Below are positions 1-7,285 of a stretch of DNA of 29,122 nt, one piece after another. The notes below the pieces were generated by a model that was not told the DNA's origin, did no database searches, and worked only from the letters and a program-made list of their open reading frames with translations. Source of the DNA: Collinsella sp. (lineage in GTDB: Bacteria > Actinomycetota > Coriobacteriia > Coriobacteriales > Coriobacteriaceae). The stretch lies in assembly GCA_031292915.1 (NCBI GenBank), contig JAUMSH010000040.1, positions 1-29,122 on the forward strand, given 5' to 3'. Every line of letters begins with the position of its first letter. The first letter of the stretch is position 1. The position numbers and the translations under genes were made by a program.

Positions 1-91
1 TTCTTGGGGCATCGCCTTTCCTTCCATTCGTCACCTTCATTACTCCAACGACGAATTCTAGGCGGTGTCCCCTCCCTTTCAAGAAAGGGCG

Positions 92-113
92 GAGGCGGGG
101 CATGCCCCGCCTC
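92..113. repeat. Perfect 22-bp palindrome
   Basis: Bases 92-113 read GAGGCGGGGCA followed by its exact reverse complement, with no spacer. A shorter hairpin at 74-89 sits directly upstream. A role as a terminator or recombination site is possible, but no T-run follows on either strand. Confidence 0.6.
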
Positions 114-133
114 TTACACCACATCTCTGTGCG

Positions 134-391
134 CTACCATGACTCGTCCCATCTGGATAGCATGCGGCGAGAAACCAGCCATATATGAACATCGCCAAAG
201 CCCAATCGTCGTGCAAAAGCATCAACAGGGGCCGCGAACGTCACCCATAGCCTTATGCACCAATCTTTGGCTGCTGAAAACTCCGTTTTTTGCACGTCGT
301 CCCAAGCACCACCCTCACCCAGCGGCTGATCCGCCGTAAACCGAGGACGAAAGGACCCGATGGGTTTCCCTCTGAATGCACTCCGCAGCAC
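134..391 (-). CDS. Doubtful small ORF, possibly repeat-derived
   Basis: This 85-codon reading frame begins with GTG at 391 and has a purine-rich AAGGGG five bases upstream, so translation is formally possible. I recognise no domain, signal peptide or membrane segment. It lies in a repeat-rich, otherwise gene-free contig edge, and its first codons overlap the CACTCCGCAG word that recurs in the hairpin at 466-592. It may be an accidental ORF inside a dispersed element. Homologues with a synonymous substitution bias would be needed to accept it. Confidence 0.18.
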   Translation of the reverse strand: MLRSAFRGKPIGSFRPRFTADQPLGEGGAWDDVQKTEFSAAKDWCIRLWVTFAAPVDAFARRLGFGDVHIWLVSRRMLSRWDESW

Positions 392-465
392 GAAGCCCCT
401 TCCAAACGCGCGAAGCGCGCCATTAATTCCCCCAGCCAGTAATCCGCCGAAGACCGGACATCGCA

Positions 466-592
466 GGGCCCGCCATTAGTTTACTTTTAGGCACACTCCG
501 CAGGACGCAAGAAGCCCTCGCCGCACGAAGTGCTCAGCGAGGGCTTCTTGCGTGTCCGAGGACGTGCCTAAAAGTAAACTAATGGCGGGCCC
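466..592. repeat. 127-bp extended hairpin downstream of ppc
   Basis: Perfect 29-bp outer arms lie at 466-494 and 564-592. Next comes an internal loop of about 10 bases on each side. Then perfect 17-bp inner arms lie at 505-521 and 537-553, and the tip is GCAC-GAA-GTGC (523-533). The element ends 21 bases past the ppc stop, so on the minus strand it could stop ppc transcription, although no T-run follows. The long perfect outer arms are unusual for a terminator and look more like the ends of a miniature element. I see no clear target-site duplication. Confidence 0.75.
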
Positions 593-613
593 AGACGACT
601 ACAGGGCTATCGA

Positions 614-3427
614 TTACCCCGTGTTCTGCAAACCTGCCGAGACGCCGGTCACAGTCGAAAGAATCAGGCTCATGTACTCGGCCTTCTTCTCCTCGGCCAT
701 CTCGTCCTGGTTCATACGCACCTCGCGAAGGGCGCGGACCTGGGCGATGGACAGGGCGTCGACGTAGGGGTTACGTACACGGACGGCGCAGCCGAGCACG
801 CGACGGCGCTGCAGCGGCCACTCGTCACCGACGATGGCAAGGACCCACTTACGCGTGAGCTGCATCTCGGTAAAGACCTTCTCGGACAGATCCTGGCGGT
901 CGCCCAGGTGCAGATACATCTTGGCGATGCGCTGGTTGGTCTTGGCGATCGACATCTCGATGTTGTCGATAAAGGTGCGGAAGAACGGCCACTCCTGGTA
1001 GGCAGCCTTGAGCTGGTCAAGATCGCCAAGCTGCTCGCAGGCGGTGCCCAGACCGTACCAAGCGGCCAGGTTAATGCGCGCCTGGCTCCAGCTGAAGATC
1101 CACGGGATGGTACGCAGGTCGTCGAGCGACTTGGCACCCAAGCCGCGCTTGGCGGGACGCGAGCCGATCGGCAGCAAGCCGACCTCGGTCAGCGGCGTCA
1201 CGGTCGAGAACCACGGTGTAAAGTCCTCGGTGTTCAGCAGGTCCAGATAGCGCTCGTGGCTTGCGGCGTTGAGCTTCTCGGCCATATCCCAGAACTTCTG
1301 CGTGGTCTCGGTGTTGGTCTTCTCGACACTCGGGGCCGACTGCAAAAGCGTTGCGGCGGCAACGGACTCAACATGGCGCTGAGCCAGCGTGCGGTTGCCG
1401 TAACGGGCAAAGATGACCTCGCCCTGCTCGGTAAGCTTAAAGAAGCAGTTGACCGAACCCTTGGGCTGCGCCAGCACGGCCTTGTTGGCCGGGCCGCCGC
1501 CACGGCCCACGGCACCGCCGCGACCGTGCATGAGCACCAGGTCGATATCGTTCTTCTCTGCCCACTTGGCGATGCGCTCCTGCGCGGAGTGCAGCGCGAG
1601 CATGGCCGTGGTAGGACCGGCATCCTTGGAAGAGTCGGAATAGCCCAGCATGACCTCCATGCGGCGGTTGGTCTGGGCAAGGCGCTTCTGTACCACGGGC
1701 AGCGTAAGCATCTGATCGAGCACGTCGACGCAGCCCTCGAGGTCCTCGAGCTGCTCGAACAACGGGATCACGTCGAGCTCGGGGACATCCTCCTCGTGTG
1801 CAAAGGACAGGTGCGCCAGCTCAAAGACGTCGGCCACATGCTGAGCGCTCTTGGTAAACGAGATGATGTAGCGGTGCGCCATCTTCTTGCCGTAGCGCTT
1901 TTGGATGGAGCCGATAGCGCGGAAGGTATCGATGACCTCGCGCGTCATGGGCTGCAGGTCGCCATGGATACCGTTCTCGTGGATATCCTTAAGGGCGCGG
2001 GCATGCACCACGGAGTGCTGACGGAACTCCATCTCGACCATATGGAAGCCGAAGGACTCGACCTGCCAGATGATGGTCTGGACCGGGCCGTAGGCAGCAC
2101 GGACGGCACCGCAGGCGGCCAGCGAACGCTGGACGACGCGCAGGTCATCCAGGAACTCGTCGGCGCTGTGGTACATGGTGTCGGTGATACGACGGACGGT
2201 GGCGTTCAGGCGGTCGGCCATGACGAGCATGACGGCGCGATGCGGCTCGTGCTCGGAGATCAGCTCGGCGCGGGCCGTGTAACGAGGGCTCATCTCGACC
2301 TGATGGTTCCACAGGTTAATGAGCTCGGCCGACGGCTTGCTGTAGGTAGCCTCGAGCGTGAGGTTGCGGCCGATGTGGCGGCACTTGTCCTCGAGCTTGA
2401 GCACCATGTGCGTAAAGTACTTGGCGGCGACCTCACGGCTCACCTTGGCGGTGACGTTGGGGTTACCGTCGCGGTCGGAACCGATCCAGCTGCCGGGATG
2501 GAAGAACGCCGGGCACAGCGGCGGCACAGTACCGGCCTTGTCGCCCAGCACCCAATCGTCAAAACGACGATAGATAACGGGGATAACGTCGAACAGCGTG
2601 TTATCGAAGATGTCGATGATGGTATCGGCTTCCTCGACCGGCGTGGGCTTCTTGAGCGCGATGGGACTCGTACGCACCAGGGCGTCGATCTCCTGCAGCA
2701 TATGGCGCTCGTTCTCCACCAGGTCGGAGCCGCCCAGACGCGGACGCTCCTCCAGCAGGTTGGAGATACGGCGGATCTTGCCCTCGACGGCCTTACGACG
2801 GGCCTCGGTGGGATGTGCGGTAAAGACAGGGTGGAACTCGAGCTTGTCGAGCAGCTCGTTGGCACCCTCGACACCCAGCTCATTCACCAGCTGGTGATAG
2901 GCAACGGTAAGCTCGTTGGCAGGATCGACCTCGGTATCGGTCGACGCACCGGCCTCGCGCTCGCGCAGCTGCGCCACACGGTAGTTCTCCTCCGACAGGT
3001 TTGCCAGATGGAAAAAGCTCGTAAAGGCGCGAACGATGACCTGCTGCTTATCGAGCGGCAGGCTGTCGATCAAATCGACGACCTCACGAAATGCCACGGC
3101 AGTGGGCTCGTCGGCGGTGGGCACGCCCTGCTCGTCGACGGCTTCGTCGGCAGCGCAGGTACCGGGGTTGCCGGCATTGACCACAATCTCGGCTGTCAAA
3201 ATCTTGTCGAACAGGTCCGCGATCTCGGGATCATACTCGCTAAGCACACGGCGCTCCAGGCGCAAGAACAGCGCCAGATTGTCGCGCAGCTCCTCGGGGA
3301 TCTCGATCTCGGCGAGACGCTCCCTGGACTCGGCATTCGAGCCGATTCGGTTAACGAGGCGGTTGACCACGGCAGCGACGCGCGCCGCGGCTTCGGGTAC
3401 AGACTGGTTGCTTAGGTTCTCAGCCAC
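614..3427 (-). CDS. ppc: Phosphoenolpyruvate carboxylase
   Basis: This cytoplasmic enzyme makes oxaloacetate from PEP and bicarbonate, refilling the C4 acid pool (anaplerosis and the route to succinate). The length (937 residues) fits bacterial PEPC. Visible signatures are FTAHPTEARRK near residue 210 (catalytic His), GSDRDGNPNVT, LGYSDSSKDAG, MHGRGGAVGRGGGPANKAV near residue 640 (the Gly-rich active-site loop) and the classical C-terminal NTG. I chose GTG at 3427: GGGAGG lies four bases upstream. The in-frame ATG at 3439 has AAGGAGGA almost touching it, which is too close. A TATAAT box at 3472-3477 and an inverted repeat farther upstream lie before it. The family assignment is secure; the start is fairly secure. 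Confidence 0.97.
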   Translation of the reverse strand: MAENLSNQSVPEAAARVAAVVNRLVNRIGSNAESRERLAEIEIPEELRDNLALFLRLERRVLSEYDPEIADLFDKILTAEIVVNAGNPGTCAADEAVDEQGVPTADEPTAVAFREVVDLIDSLPLDKQQVIVRAFTSFFHLANLSEENYRVAQLREREAGASTDTEVDPANELTVAYHQLVNELGVEGANELLDKLEFHPVFTAHPTEARRKAVEGKIRRISNLLEERPRLGGSDLVENERHMLQEIDALVRTSPIALKKPTPVEEADTIIDIFDNTLFDVIPVIYRRFDDWVLGDKAGTVPPLCPAFFHPGSWIGSDRDGNPNVTAKVSREVAAKYFTHMVLKLEDKCRHIGRNLTLEATYSKPSAELINLWNHQVEMSPRYTARAELISEHEPHRAVMLVMADRLNATVRRITDTMYHSADEFLDDLRVVQRSLAACGAVRAAYGPVQTIIWQVESFGFHMVEMEFRQHSVVHARALKDIHENGIHGDLQPMTREVIDTFRAIGSIQKRYGKKMAHRYIISFTKSAQHVADVFELAHLSFAHEEDVPELDVIPLFEQLEDLEGCVDVLDQMLTLPVVQKRLAQTNRRMEVMLGYSDSSKDAGPTTAMLALHSAQERIAKWAEKNDIDLVLMHGRGGAVGRGGGPANKAVLAQPKGSVNCFFKLTEQGEVIFARYGNRTLAQRHVESVAAATLLQSAPSVEKTNTETTQKFWDMAEKLNAASHERYLDLLNTEDFTPWFSTVTPLTEVGLLPIGSRPAKRGLGAKSLDDLRTIPWIFSWSQARINLAAWYGLGTACEQLGDLDQLKAAYQEWPFFRTFIDNIEMSIAKTNQRIAKMYLHLGDRQDLSEKVFTEMQLTRKWVLAIVGDEWPLQRRRVLGCAVRVRNPYVDALSIAQVRALREVRMNQDEMAEEKKAEYMSLILSTVTGVSAGLQNTG

Positions 3428-3471
3428 GTTTCCTCCCATTCCTCCTTCTATGCACGTAACATGCGGTATTC

Positions 3472-3477
3472 ATTATA
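3472..3477 (-). promoter_or_regulatory. Candidate ppc promoter (-10 TATAAT)
   Basis: On the minus strand a perfect TATAAT lies about 45 bases before the GTG start of ppc, giving a leader of roughly 38 bases. No good -35 hexamer is seen at 17-18 bp; an inverted repeat sits just upstream instead (3486-3534). Confidence 0.6.
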
Positions 3478-3485
3478 GGCGCTTG

Positions 3486-3534
3486 AGAAATACTTTCGAC
3501 ACTGATTGCGCTTTACCACACAAAAGTATTTTCT
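3486..3534. promoter_or_regulatory. Inverted repeat upstream of ppc -10, possible operator
   Basis: AGAAATACTTT (3486-3496) is repeated in inverse orientation as AAAGTATTTTCT (3523-3534), with one extra T. The near arm lies in the -20 to -35 zone of the ppc promoter, where an activator or repressor dimer could bind. The regulator is unknown. Confidence 0.35.
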
Positions 3535-3591
3535 GCATTGCAAAGGTTTTTGCCCTAAATGGTCGTATTTCTCGGTGGGCGGCATACGTAA

Positions 3592-3627
3592 ACGGGGGCA
3601 TTCCGCATAAAAGCGAAACACCCCCGT
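3592..3627 (-). terminator. Weak hairpin between hisS and ppc
   Basis: ACGGGGG (3592-3598) pairs with CCCCCGT (3621-3627), and a small CGC/GCG stem lies in the loop. On the minus strand it follows ppc's promoter region and precedes hisS's end, so it is not well placed as the hisS terminator and has no T-run. It is listed as a structure only. Confidence 0.25.
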
Positions 3628-3684
3628 AACAATCGCTCTCCATGAGCAGGGCACGTTAGCAGGCCCGAAGCTCAAAAAGATGCG

Positions 3685-4998
3685 CTACAGGCGCTCGCGA
3701 ACCGCCTCGACGACGTTGTCCAGATCGGCGAGCACCTCGTCATGGCTCTGCATGTCGCGCACTTTGACCTTGCCGGCGGCAAGCTCGTCGCCACCCAGGA
3801 CCAAGATGAGCTTGGCGCCTACCTTATCGGCTTGCTTAAACTGGGCCTTGAGCGAACGACCCTGATAGTCGGCCTCGGTCACGATACCTGCGGCGCGAAG
3901 CTCCTGCGTAATGGCAAAGACGTTCTGACGCAGCTCCTTGCCGGCGTTGGCGACATAGACGCACGGGGCCTCATCGGCACCCAAATCGCTGCCAAAGGCC
4001 TGCAGGGCCAGCAGGGCGCGCTCAAAACCGACAGCAAAGCCGACGCCCGCCGTGGGCTTGCCACCCTCGAGCTCGACCAGGCCATCGTAGCGGCCGCCGC
4101 CGCCGATGGAGCCGACGCCGGCGCCAGGGGCCTCGACCTCAAAGACAGTACGGGTGTAGTAGTCCAGGCCGCGCACCAAGGTGGGATCCTCGACATACTC
4201 GATACCGGCGGCATCCAGATAGCGCTTGACCTGCTCGTAGTGCTCGCGGCACTCATCGCACAGGTTGTCACCCATCAGCGGAGCCTCGGCCATGATCTCG
4301 CGGCAGTGGTCGTTCTTGCAGTCGAAGGCACGCAGCGGGTTGAGCTCGGCGCGCTCGCGGCACTCATCGCACATCTCGTCGGCGTGATCGAGGATGAACT
4401 GCTTAACCTGCTCGCGATAAGCCGGACGGCACTGGGCGTCACCCATCGAGTTGATGAGCAGACGAAGCTTGGAAAGATCGAAGCCCAGGCGCTTGTAGAA
4501 CTCCATGAGCATGATGATGCACTCGGCGTCTGCCGCCGGATCGGGAGCGCCGAGCCACTCGATGCCCACCTGGTGGAACTGGCGCAGGCGGCCCTTCTGG
4601 GGACGCTCGCCGCGGAACATGGTCTCGGCGTAGTAAGCCTTAAACGGCGTGGAGCCCTGGGGCACCAGATTGTTCTCGACGACGGCGCGCACCACGCCGG
4701 CCGTGCCCTCGGGGCGAAGTGCCAGGCGCTGCTTGGGCTTGAGTTTGGTGTCGGTGCCCTCGGTAAAGACGCGCTCCAGGTTGGCACCGCTGAACACGCG
4801 GAACATTTCCTTGCGCACGACGTCGGTCGACTGGCCGATACCGTGGACAAACACGTCAACCTGCTCGATCGCGGGCGTCTCGATGGGTTTAAAACCAAAC
4901 GGCTCGAACACGCCGGCCGCAATCTGCTGCATCTTTTGCCAGGCGCGCATCTCGGCGCCGATAAGGTCGCGGGTTCCCTCCGCCTTCTGTGCCTGCAT
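3685..4998 (-). CDS. hisS: Histidyl-tRNA synthetase
   Basis: This class II aminoacyl-tRNA synthetase charges tRNA-His in the cytoplasm. It has 437 residues, typical for the family. Motif 2 (FRGERPQKGRLRQFHQ) lies near residue 120 and the histidine-specific LVRGLDYYTRTVFEV near 280. A cysteine-rich insertion with CDEC pairs lies near 205-255. A C-terminal anticodon-binding domain contains YQGRSLKAQFKQADK. I chose the ATG at 4998, with AAAGG nine bases upstream; an in-frame TTG two codons earlier (5004) lies too near the ribosome site. A TATAAT box at 5041-5046 gives a short leader, so regulation by a T-box leader is not evident. Confidence 0.96.
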   Translation of the reverse strand: MQAQKAEGTRDLIGAEMRAWQKMQQIAAGVFEPFGFKPIETPAIEQVDVFVHGIGQSTDVVRKEMFRVFSGANLERVFTEGTDTKLKPKQRLALRPEGTAGVVRAVVENNLVPQGSTPFKAYYAETMFRGERPQKGRLRQFHQVGIEWLGAPDPAADAECIIMLMEFYKRLGFDLSKLRLLINSMGDAQCRPAYREQVKQFILDHADEMCDECRERAELNPLRAFDCKNDHCREIMAEAPLMGDNLCDECREHYEQVKRYLDAAGIEYVEDPTLVRGLDYYTRTVFEVEAPGAGVGSIGGGGRYDGLVELEGGKPTAGVGFAVGFERALLALQAFGSDLGADEAPCVYVANAGKELRQNVFAITQELRAAGIVTEADYQGRSLKAQFKQADKVGAKLILVLGGDELAAGKVKVRDMQSHDEVLADLDNVVEAVRERL

Positions 4999-5040
4999 GG
5001 GCAAACACCTTTCTTTTGTATCGCGTCATAGGTAGTGGTC

Positions 5041-5046
5041 ATTATA
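5041..5046 (-). promoter_or_regulatory. hisS -10 box (TATAAT)
   Basis: A perfect TATAAT on the minus strand lies about 43 bases before the hisS ATG. The -35 position falls in the arm of hairpin 5057-5130, and no consensus hexamer is visible there. Confidence 0.55.
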
Positions 5047-5056
5047 CGGCACAAAA

Positions 5057-5130
5057 ACAAAACGCGGTGGCGCGTCTGACCGAACGAGGGTATGGGGGCT
5101 CATTCGGCCAGACGCGCCACCGCTGTTTGT
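5057..5130 (-). terminator. Long hairpin with T-rich tail, upstream of hisS
   Basis: The arms 5057-5088 and 5099-5130 pair over 32 bases with four mismatches. The GC-rich core is GCGGTGGCGCGTCTG at 5064-5078 with its perfect complement at 5109-5123. On the minus strand the stem is followed by GTTTTGTTTTTG, a reasonable intrinsic terminator for the upstream (now broken) transporter transcript. It is far longer than a normal terminator stem and abuts the next hairpin. Confidence 0.65.
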
Positions 5131-5192
5131 GATCCGCTTTCCTCCGTCCCCTTCGAATCACGTGATCTGTTGGGGACGGAGGAAAACGGATC
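5131..5192. repeat. Hairpin element with GGGGACGGAGG core
   Basis: Arms 5131-5151 and 5172-5192 match over 21 bases with one mismatch. The loop contains the perfect palindrome ATCACGTGAT (5157-5166). The right arm carries TTGGGGACGGAGG, which recurs at 13625-13637, again followed by GATCATT. It starts at the base directly after the previous hairpin. Confidence 0.7.
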
Positions 5193-5203
5193 ATTTCGTA
5201 GGC

Positions 5204-5267
5204 CCGTGGCCGCCTTGGAAACCGAATGATGGTACGAGCATCCATTCGGCTTCCAGGGCAGCCACGG
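5204..5267. repeat. Third consecutive long hairpin
   Basis: Arms 5204-5231 and 5239-5267 pair over about 28 bases with three mismatches and one bulged base, around a 7-base loop. It lies 11 bases from the preceding hairpin and 35 bases from the stop of the MFS pseudogene. No T-run follows on either strand. Confidence 0.65.
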
Positions 5268-5302
5268 ACAGAACGGGGCGAACAGAAAAGAGCGACGGAC
5301 GT

Positions 5303-5752
5303 CTACTCCCCCGCCACGCTCGCGCGCAGCTTGGCGGCGATGGGCTCGGATGCCAGCAGGAACACGAGCATGACCACGGAGCACGCCAGGCACACAATCC
5401 CGGCGCTCGCAAAGGAGCCCGAGACGGCAAAGAGCACGTAGACCTGCCACAGCTCACCGACAAAGCTCATGCCGGCAAGCACCGCCGAGGTAGCGATAAC
5501 GGTAAGCGAGCCCAATACGCGGCCACTCACCTTATCGGCAACATGACCGATAACGAGCGAACCCACGACACTCACCACGGTGGAGATGGCATTGGAGACG
5601 TTGTACTGCGCAAGGGAAATACCCAGGTCGCTGACGATCAGCGGCTGGAACAGGCTCATGCAATTGACAAAAATCGTGTAACACGTGGCCATGATCACGA
5701 AGCCGGAGGCCACCACGAGTCAGCCGGGGAAGAACTTACGCTGCTGGGGCAT
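5303..5752 (-). pseudogene. Broken MFS transporter (nonsense codon plus internal deletion)
   Basis: The original start is probably the ATG at 5752, preceded by AAAAGGAG. The frame reads MPQQRKFFPG and then hits TGA at codon 11 (5720-5722), where Trp would be expected before LVVASGFVIMATCYTIF. The rest (137 codons from a GTG at 5716) holds about four membrane helices typical of the N-terminal half of a major facilitator. It then jumps near residue 108 to what looks like the final helix and tail (GIVCLACSVVMLVFLLAS...). An intact MFS protein is about 400 residues, so roughly 250 are missing. It follows the M20 amidohydrolase and may once have imported that enzyme's substrate. Confidence 0.85.
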
Positions 5753-5790
5753 ACTGCTCCTTTTAGACAAACGAATAGCCTGCGCCGGGC

Positions 5791-5881
5791 GCCGGTAGTG
5801 CCCAAGATTGCCTTGAAAGACAAGGGCATAGGCCTTACGGCCATGCCCGCAGGCTTGAAAGGCAAGGTTGGGTGCTACCGG
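5791..5881. repeat. Extended imperfect hairpin covering the M20 stop codon
   Basis: Paired blocks are CCGGTAG/CTACCGG (5792-5798, 5875-5881), CCCAA/TTGGG (5801-5805, 5868-5872), TTGCCTT/AAGGCAA (5808-5814, 5859-5865) and GGGCAT..GGCC/GGCC.ATGCCC (5824-5834, 5839-5848), tip TTA. Blocks are separated by 2-base mismatches. It may end transcription of the M20 gene, but there is no clear T-run. The stop codon TAG of that gene lies inside the arm. Confidence 0.65.
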
Positions 5882-7170
5882 TGGTCGGCGATATAGCCCA
5901 AAGCGACGGCGGTATAGGCCGCGGCACCGAGCGGCAGCTCGGCATCGTTAAAACGTGCCTTGGGATGGTGCTGGGCAAAGTGTTCGTCCGTGTCGGTTAC
6001 GGCCGCGCCCACGGTAAAGTACGCACTCGGAATCTCGCTCGAGATAAGCGCGAAGTCCTCACTCGCCATGGCATGGAAAAGCGGCAAGAAAGCCGCCTTG
6101 GGCAGCACTGCGTCCACGTAGCCAAGCGACGCCTGAGTCATATCGCTGTCGAGTACAAGCGGCGGAACATCCGAAAGTGTCTCGATGGTCGCCGGCGTAC
6201 GATAGGTCGTGGCAACGCCGTTAACGACCTCCGCGATGCGGGTCTTTAGGTGAACCATGAGCTCAACATCAAAGCCGCGCAGCGTTCCCTCGAGCACGCA
6301 GGTGTCGGGGATGACGTTGGCCGCTTGGCCACCGGCAAACTTACCCACGGTCAGTGCGACCTCCTTGGCCGCCGGCACTTCGCGAGCAATGAGCTCCTGA
6401 AGCGCCAGGTGCACATGGACGCCGGCCGTGACGGGGTCGATGCAGATCTCGGGGCTCGAGCCATGTCCGCCCTTGCCCTGCAGCATGATGCGGAAACCGT
6501 ACACGCCCGAAAGCGCCGGGCTCCCATAGAGCACCAGGCCGAGCGGCGATTGGCTGTTAACATGCATGGCAAAAGCCGCCTGAGGACGCGGGTTCTCGAG
6601 CAAGCCGTCGGCGATGGCAGCGCGTGCCCCCTCAAAGGTCTCCTCGCCCGGCTGGAACAGCAGTTTGACGGTAGCGTTGGCGTCGACAAGCTCGGCCTCG
6701 CGGGCCTTGAGCAAGCGCGCCGCACCAAGCAGCGCCGTCGCGTGCATATCGTGACCGCAAGCATGCATGCAGCCGTTCGTAGAGGCGAAAGGCTCGCCCG
6801 ACTCTTCGGCAACGGGCAGGGCATCCATGTCGCCACGCAGCATAATGACCGTTCCGGCCTGTTCGTCCGTGCAGACGCCATTGCCCTGGGCCGCGGTGGC
6901 ACCGGCACCGACAAGGCCCACAACACAGGAACCATCGACGAGCGTGGCAAACGGGATGTCCATCTCGGCCAGGCGCGCTTGGATATACGCAGAGGTCTGC
7001 GGGAGGTCGTTACCAAGTTCGGGCGTCCGATGCAGATCGTGACGCCATGCGGCAAGCTCATCGGCAAAAGTTTGAGCCTCTTTGACCAGACTGTCGCCAA
7101 TGGCGGCTTGCGCCGCCGCGGTGGCCTTGGGCGCTGATTGCGGTTGAAGATCGGACAGTGCTGGTGCCAT
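5875..7170 (-). CDS. M20 family amidohydrolase (HipO/AbgB-like)
   Basis: This metal-dependent hydrolase removes N-acyl groups from amino acids or cleaves small amides in the cytoplasm; the substrate cannot be told from sequence. The 431 residues fit the family. Landmarks are WRHDLHRTPELG (42-53), LRGDMDALPV (111-120), HACGHDMH (136-143, metal ligands), FQPGEE (172-177), GKGGHGSSPE and the late ASEDFALI. Start: ATG at 7170 with GGAGGGCATCT directly upstream. An upstream extension in the same frame lacks a ribosome site and crosses an inverted repeat. It lies before the broken MFS gene and after the EamA gene, from which a terminator separates it. Confidence 0.92.
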   Translation of the reverse strand: MAPALSDLQPQSAPKATAAAQAAIGDSLVKEAQTFADELAAWRHDLHRTPELGNDLPQTSAYIQARLAEMDIPFATLVDGSCVVGLVGAGATAAQGNGVCTDEQAGTVIMLRGDMDALPVAEESGEPFASTNGCMHACGHDMHATALLGAARLLKAREAELVDANATVKLLFQPGEETFEGARAAIADGLLENPRPQAAFAMHVNSQSPLGLVLYGSPALSGVYGFRIMLQGKGGHGSSPEICIDPVTAGVHVHLALQELIAREVPAAKEVALTVGKFAGGQAANVIPDTCVLEGTLRGFDVELMVHLKTRIAEVVNGVATTYRTPATIETLSDVPPLVLDSDMTQASLGYVDAVLPKAAFLPLFHAMASEDFALISSEIPSAYFTVGAAVTDTDEHFAQHHPKARFNDAELPLGAAAYTAVALGYIADHR

Positions 7171-7200
7171 AGATGCCCTCCAGTAACGTTTTTGCAGCAA

Positions 7201-7222
7201 GCACTTTGATAGCGTAAAGTGC
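7201..7222. promoter_or_regulatory. Inverted repeat upstream of M20 gene, possible operator
   Basis: GCACTTT (7201-7207) and AAAGTGC (7216-7222) form a dyad with 8-base spacing, 31 bases before the M20 start. It lies in the likely promoter region, so it could be a repressor site. No clear -10/-35 pair was recognised. Confidence 0.4.
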
Positions 7223-7246
7223 AAGGTACTACTTTAAGGGCGACGC

Positions 7247-7273
7247 ATAAAAAATGCCGCCCCGGGAGGCGGC
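7247..7273 (-). terminator. Intrinsic terminator of the EamA gene
   Basis: GCCGCC (7256-7261) pairs with GGCGGC (7268-7273). On the minus strand the stem is followed by ATTTTTT. It begins about 12 bases beyond the EamA stop codon. Confidence 0.85.
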
Positions 7274-7285
7274 GCAACAAATTGT

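Larger units (their letters stand above)
1..465. other. Left contig edge without a convincing gene
   Basis: This stretch lies downstream of ppc and shows no recognisable protein family on either strand. It holds a small hairpin (CCCTTTC at 74-80 with GAAAGGG at 83-89), a perfect 22-bp palindrome (92-113), a short hairpin CGCGC-GAA-GCGCG (407-419) and a low-confidence ORF (134-391, minus). The word CACTCCGCAG occurs at 379-388 and again at 494-503 inside the big hairpin, each time followed within a few bases by AAGCCC. That suggests both regions derive from the same dispersed repeat family. This is inference from similarity only. Confidence 0.5.

Noticed and set aside
908..3415. Long plus-strand ORF opposite ppc (835 codons)
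   Set aside because: It is an antisense frame of a high-GC gene. The minus strand encodes an unmistakable PEP carboxylase, and the plus-strand product has no family features.
3448..3675. Small minus-strand ORF between ppc and hisS
   Set aside because: It covers the ppc promoter and an inverted repeat, has no ribosome site and no recognisable domain.
5005..5130. T-box riboswitch before hisS
   Set aside because: No specifier loop or TGGNACCGCG antiterminator motif is seen. The -10 box lies between the hairpin and the gene, so the hairpin is not in the hisS leader.
5720..5722. TGA in the MFS gene read as selenocysteine or tryptophan
   Set aside because: There is no selenocysteine context, all other genes use TGA as stop normally, and the gene also has an internal deletion.
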